Of a DNA stretch of 64,000 nucleotides, positions 41,801-47,800 are shown piece by piece (positions within the stretch are counted from its first letter, which is position 1; each line of letters opens with the position of its first letter). The notes under the pieces are model-generated. The model did not search any database, was not told where the DNA came from, and was given only the letters and a program-made list of their open reading frames with translations. The translations under genes and the position numbers were made by a program. The stretch comes from Sarcophilus harrisii. Taxonomy: Eukaryota > Chordata > Mammalia > Dasyuromorphia > Dasyuridae. Where the stretch lies: NCBI RefSeq assembly GCF_902635505.1, contig NC_045427.1:58306539-58370538 (forward strand). Direction: 5' to 3'.

Positions 41801-44800
41801 GCCAGAGAAACTGAGCAAGATAGAGATTAGAGAGTATTTAATAATTTAATTAATGGGACCAAATGGATCCATGGTTTGGTCCCAGAGCTGAATGAGACTA
41901 TTGTCTCCAATAATCCAACAAACAGTGAGAGTTCTCAATGACATATATACATATGTGGCTCAGACTTGGGGTGGATTGAGGCGGGGGCAGAATCAGGGTG
42001 CTGAGCAAGAACAGGACTTTGACAATCTGGTTCTGACATGGGGAGGAGGAACCCTGGAGATGGGGAGAGTCATCTTGATAAGACAGTATCTGACATTCCA
42101 GTAGCTTGGGATGGGGAGAAGCATTCTGATATTATAAACTATAAGATCTTTTATCCTTATCAAATATTCTGATAAAGAGGGAGGGGAGCTTTTGAAGGAC
42201 TGAGCTTTTAGCTGAAGCAGAGAAACTGAGTCAGGACTTGGTCAGGATAATTAGGGAGACTGAGAACTATGGCATAACATGATAAGGAAAAAAATGCTAA
42301 TTATAATTGCTGATATTCCTATAACACTCTACAGCGTCCAATGGACATTGTAAAGTACAATGTATCTTCCTCATGATAATTCTTTGATAGACATAGTACA
42401 AATATTATTATTCCCATATTGTAGATAAGGAAATTAAGACTCAGAGAAATTGTTCCTTGTTCTCAGTAACATAGCTAGAAAGTGGCAAGCTGGGACTAGA
42501 ATCCAGTTTTTGCCAGATTCACACCTTAACATTTCATTATATTTATATGCCACATTTTATTCATCTGTTTGGTTACCAACATGGTTCATTATCTTTTGCC
42601 ACAATAAAAAAGTGCTGCTATAAATATTTTTGTATATATGGGTCCTTTTCCTCTTTCTTTGATCTCTGGGTTATTTACCTCAGAGCTTTATTACTGGCTC
42701 AAAGGGTAGACCCAGTTTAATGAACTTTAGGAAGTAGTTTCAAATTGTATTCTAAAATGTAGTTTCATTAACAGTGTATTAGTTTTTCTTTTCTAACAAT
42801 TTCTCATTATGATAATTCTGAGGTTAAACTTAAGAGTTGTTTCAGTTGGTCTTCTCTCATTATTGATTATTTGAAGCATTAATTCATGCTTGTTAACAAT
42901 TTGCATTTTTTTCTTTTAAGAGCTACCAATTCTTCTCTTTTGACTAATTTTAAAGGAATGCTTCTGTTTCTTAAATATTTGTATAATTTCCTGTATGTCG
43001 AGGATATCAGATCTTTATCAGAGATAATTATAAAGATTATTTTTATGTAATCAAAATTGTTCATATTATTTCCTGAAATTCTCTCTGACTTTTGTTTAGT
43101 CAAGAATTCTTCCTCAGTCTATGGTTGTGAAAGGTCCCTATTCCTCTAATTTGTTTATGCTATGAACTTTGATAGCTAGTTCATGTATCCATTTGGAATT
43201 TATTGTGGTATATAGTGCATGATGTTCATCTTAACGGTTTTCTGTCAGACTACTTTCTAGTATCCTCAGTAGTTTTTAAATCAGTAATCCTTATTCTAAG
43301 AGGTTATAGCCCTTGCATTCATCAAATACTGTGTTGTTATGTTTGATTCCTTCTGGGGCTTGTATATTCAGTCTAAGAAAGCCCTCCCTCAGAAGATGGG
43401 GGGCGGGGAAAGTGTAGCTAGGTCCTCATTAATACACTAATGAATACATGAAGTGGTCATTGGGCTAAAGCTAATTATCCACATTTTACATAATTATGAT
43501 TTCAAATATTTTGAATTCAAATATATGCAATCACTTCATAGGATTCATTTGCACTAATTGAAACCTAGCTGTATAAGTGGATACATGTTCTTGATTATGG
43601 TTGTGGATTATATTAGAGATGAACTTGCCCATAAAATAGGGGGAGATGGCAGAATAGATTAGAAAGCAGATTTCAACAATGTGTTGTTTACAACTGAACT
43701 ATAAGGAATTATGTAGTTACATGAGGATCTGGAGCAGAATTTATGATTATTCAAGTGGACTTTTAAAAACAGGGATAGCAAAGTAAAGCAAATAAAAATA
43801 GATATGGTTAAAAGAAACAAAATAGGAAAACAACATAATGCTTACAACATATTCTTAAGCTATGTGACTAAGAGAATAGAGCCCTGATTGATTATATATT
43901 TTGTAGCCAAAGATGGAGAAGCTCTATACAGCCAGTTAAAACAAGACCTGAATCTGACTGTGGCTCGATCATGAGCTTCTTTTTTTAATTAATTTTTTCC
44001 CCCAGTTACATTTAAAAGAATTTTTTTACATTTGTTTTTAAAATTTTTGAGTTCCAGAGTCTTTCCCTTATCCTCAACCCTCGATAAAAATCTATATATG
44101 AAGTTATGCAAAACATTCCCATAAAGTCATGTTGTAAAAGAAAACAGATCTCCCATCCTAAAAAAAAAAAAAAAAAAAAAACCCAAACAAACAAAACAAA
44201 ACAAAAAATTCAACCCTCAAGAAAAATACCATTAAAAAAAAAGAGAGAAAGAGAGGGTGCTTCAATGTATATTCAGATACAATCAGTTCCTTCTCTAGGT
44301 ATGGATAGGATTTCTCATCATAAGTCCTTCAGAGTAGCTGTGGATCATTGTACATCTGAGAATAGCAAAGTCATTTACAACTGATCATCCCAGGACACTG
44401 CTATTATTTTATATACAGTACATTTCACTTTGCTTGAGTTCATGGAGGACTTTCTAGTTTTTTTGTGAGAACATCCTACTTATCATTTCCCATAGAACAA
44501 TGACATTCCATCATAATTGCATACCACAGTTTATTCATTCCCCAATTGATAGGCATCCTCTCAATTTCCTTTTTTTTTTTTTTTTTGCCCTGAGAAGAGA
44601 GCTGCTTTATTTTTGTACATATAGGTCCTTTTCTAGTTTTAAAAAATCTCTTTTGGGACTCAAGCTTAATAGTGGTATTGTTAGGTCAAAAGATATGCAT
44701 GAATTTATAGCCCTTTAGGCTTTGATCATTTATCAAGCGGGACATGGCAATCATAAACTTCTAATTGCAAAATTTAGACTTAAATTGAAGAAAGTAGGGG

Positions 44801-47800
44801 AAACTATGAGATTGTTTTGGTCTGACCTAAATAACATCCCTTATGAATATGAAGTGGAAGTGAAGAATAGATCTAAGGAATTAGATTTGGTAGAGTGCCT
44901 GAAGAATTATGGCAGAGGATCACAATATTGTATAGGAAGCAAAAATTTAAAAAAAAAATCTGAAAGAGAAAGCAAAACGGTTATTTGGTCAGGCTTTTCC
45001 AGTACCTAAGAAGGAAAGAGAAAGGAAAAGATATACTACATGCAGAATTTCAGAGAATTGCAAAGAGAGAGAATGAGCAGTGCAAAGAAAGAAGAAAACA
45101 ATAGAATGGGAAAGGCAAGAGATCTCTTTGAGGAAATTAACATAACTAGGGAATGTTTCATGCAAAAATGGGCAGGATAAAGACAAAAATGGTAGAGATT
45201 AAGAAGTGGAAATAATATGCAGAAGAACCTAACAAGAATCTTATATCTTATTATCTTTATTCCTTCTTCTGAAAACTGCCTGTTTATATCATCTGATAAT
45301 TTATCAATTGGGAAATGACTATATTTTTATATATTTTACTTAGTTATGTTTATCTTTGAGAAATGAGGCCTTTATCAGAGAAACTTGCTGCAGGAAAAAA
45401 TCTTCCCCCTCACATTTACTATTTTCCCTCTAATCCTGGATGTCTTGTTTATGCAAAAACTTTCAAATTTAAGGTAATTAGTATTATCCATTTTATTTCC
45501 CATAATGTTCTATCTCTTGTCATAAATTCTTCCCTTATCCATAGATCTGACAGATAAATTATTCCATACTCCGCTGATTTTCTTATTACCCCTTATGTCT
45601 AAATCATGTTCTCATTTTGACCTTATCTTGGTATCTGGTGTGAGATCTGTTATCTAGTTTCTGCCAGTTGTTTTCCAAGCAATTTTTGTCATATGATGAC
45701 TTCTTATCCCCAAAGCTTGGTTCTTTGGAATTATTTTCTTATTTAAGCTTTTATGCCCATTTTTCTATTTGACCAATTCTGCTTTGTAAGGAGTTCCCTT
45801 ACTATTTTTAATGCCTTTTTTTTTTTTTATTTTTATCATTAGGGCAATTCTGTTTTTTAAGGTATTATTTTCTTCAGCATTTTTTGTGCTTCTTTAGCAA
45901 AGTTGTTATTTTTTCATAATTTTCTTAACATCATTCTCATTTCTTTCCCTCCCCCATTTGTTTTACAACTCCTCACTTTTATTAACTCTTCAAAGGAATT
46001 TTTGTTATTCTTGGGTGTTAGGAATACAATGTGTAACTTTGCTTTAAGTCTGGTAGACCTTTTCTTCTCTTCTTGTGAGAGGATGATGGTGATTCAAAGA
46101 GACGGAGACCTCCCCACTGAAAGGCCAGCATTATCTGACCTCTCTCCTCTTCCCTCTGCCTCCAAATTATTTTCCCAGTCCACAAGCAATACCTGTGTCT
46201 GTAAAGGCTGCTTTGCAATTCCTTCAGATGTTATGATCCACAGCTGTGGAGGCTCTCGGAGAATTGATCCGCCCCTTACAGTGCAGTTAGGGATGGTTTT
46301 TAACACTTGGCTCCAATTAGCATTTTTTTTTTTTTTTTTTTTTTTTTGAGGCTTGCTTTATAGCTGTTTTCATATTGTTGTCTTCTTCTGAGTTTGACTT
46401 AGTCTTCCCTGTTTATATTAAAGTTGAGCTCTACTTACCTGGGGTAATGAGTTCCTGTCCCAAGCTTCAGACTTTTTTGTACTGCTGTTTTCAGAGCTAA
46501 TCCTGGGGTTCTGCAAGTTTTTAGTGTTTCCAAAGTGATGTGATTCAGGGAGAGGTGTGGTCCTTCTCCTGGTTTATATTTTGGTCTTCACCCAGGAAGA
46601 ACCCCTGCTCCCTGCACACAAATTCTAGTGCTGTCTTCTGCCTTGGAACAGTGATCAGGTTCCTTGCTCCCTTGTGAAAGACCACAAGCATCCTTTCCTT
46701 GAAACTGTGACCCATCACTACATATGGGCAATCGAGTTATCAGTCAGCACCAGGTGCATCCAGTGCCAGTAGAAGATCCTCTGTAATCTCTTTCTGACCA
46801 GTTGGCTGGCTCCCTTATCTCTGGGATGAGAGCTCCTGAAGCCGCTGCTGCTCTTGCAATGGCCTCCAAGGTTCACTGCTAAGGTTACTGCTACGTTCTG
46901 GGCTGACTCCCTCCCTCATGCCACAGACATCTCCTGTGGACTTCCTACTTGTCTTAGGCAAGAGAAATGTTTCATCTGATCTTTTGTTGCTCCTGCCACT
47001 CCAAAATTCAACTTGAGGTGTTATTTTAAAGTTGTTTGGAGTAGTGTGTTGGGAGAGTTCATCTGAGTGGCTGCCTCTTTTCTACCTTCTTGCAGTTATT
47101 TCCTTAATATTGGTTATTATCATATGTCTTTTACTTACCATGAAGACTACAGGGGAGGTAACCTAGTGTCCCAGGTTTCTTGTGGATTTTGTGGCCACAG
47201 TGAAACCACTTAGACTAGCTCTTTTACCTACCTTTTGGAGGAGAAATTGTGAGACATCTTACTATGTGACAAGAACATCTTTAGGTCTTTTAGTTATATT
47301 TATAGTGAAAATTTAGACTTATGACTCTTCTACCATTGGATAAAAATCTCATTTATAGTGCCAAAAGTTAAGCAGTTAATATTTGTAATAATTATTTTTC
47401 TGTTGTTTATGTCTTTAATGAAAGCATAAAAGAACCATAAGAACCAAAAGCCATTTTAAAGTTTTTGCATGTTTCATGGGTTCTTGGTCTTGTCAGTGGC
47501 ACCGTAGTTGAATCTTTCTAATTCAGTACTCATCAGAGCTTGCAATGAGCTAGCATAACCTACTGTGATCCAGCTATAGGGGAGTGAAGAAGATTCTGAA
47601 CTCAGAGTCAAGAAGATCTGGGTTCAAATCCAACCCTGACACAACTAATGGTGAGACTAAGGGCAAGTTACTGAATCTCCATGAGCTTGTTTTCTCATTT
47701 GTAAAATGGGGATGGTATTCTGTAGTACCCATTTCACAGGATTGTTATTAATTGTTTACTTGAATTGAGAAAGATTTTCAAAACAATTTAATTTTTGAGT

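Noticed and set aside
43640-43700. A complete L1 5' end on the plus strand.
   Set aside because: Only the opening ~20 bases look like L1; the following sequence is ambiguous, so only a low-confidence fragment is listed.
45903-46349. 148-codon frame ending in a poly-Phe run.
   Set aside because: The tail comes from a T homopolymer and the rest overlaps reverse-strand L1-like sequence.
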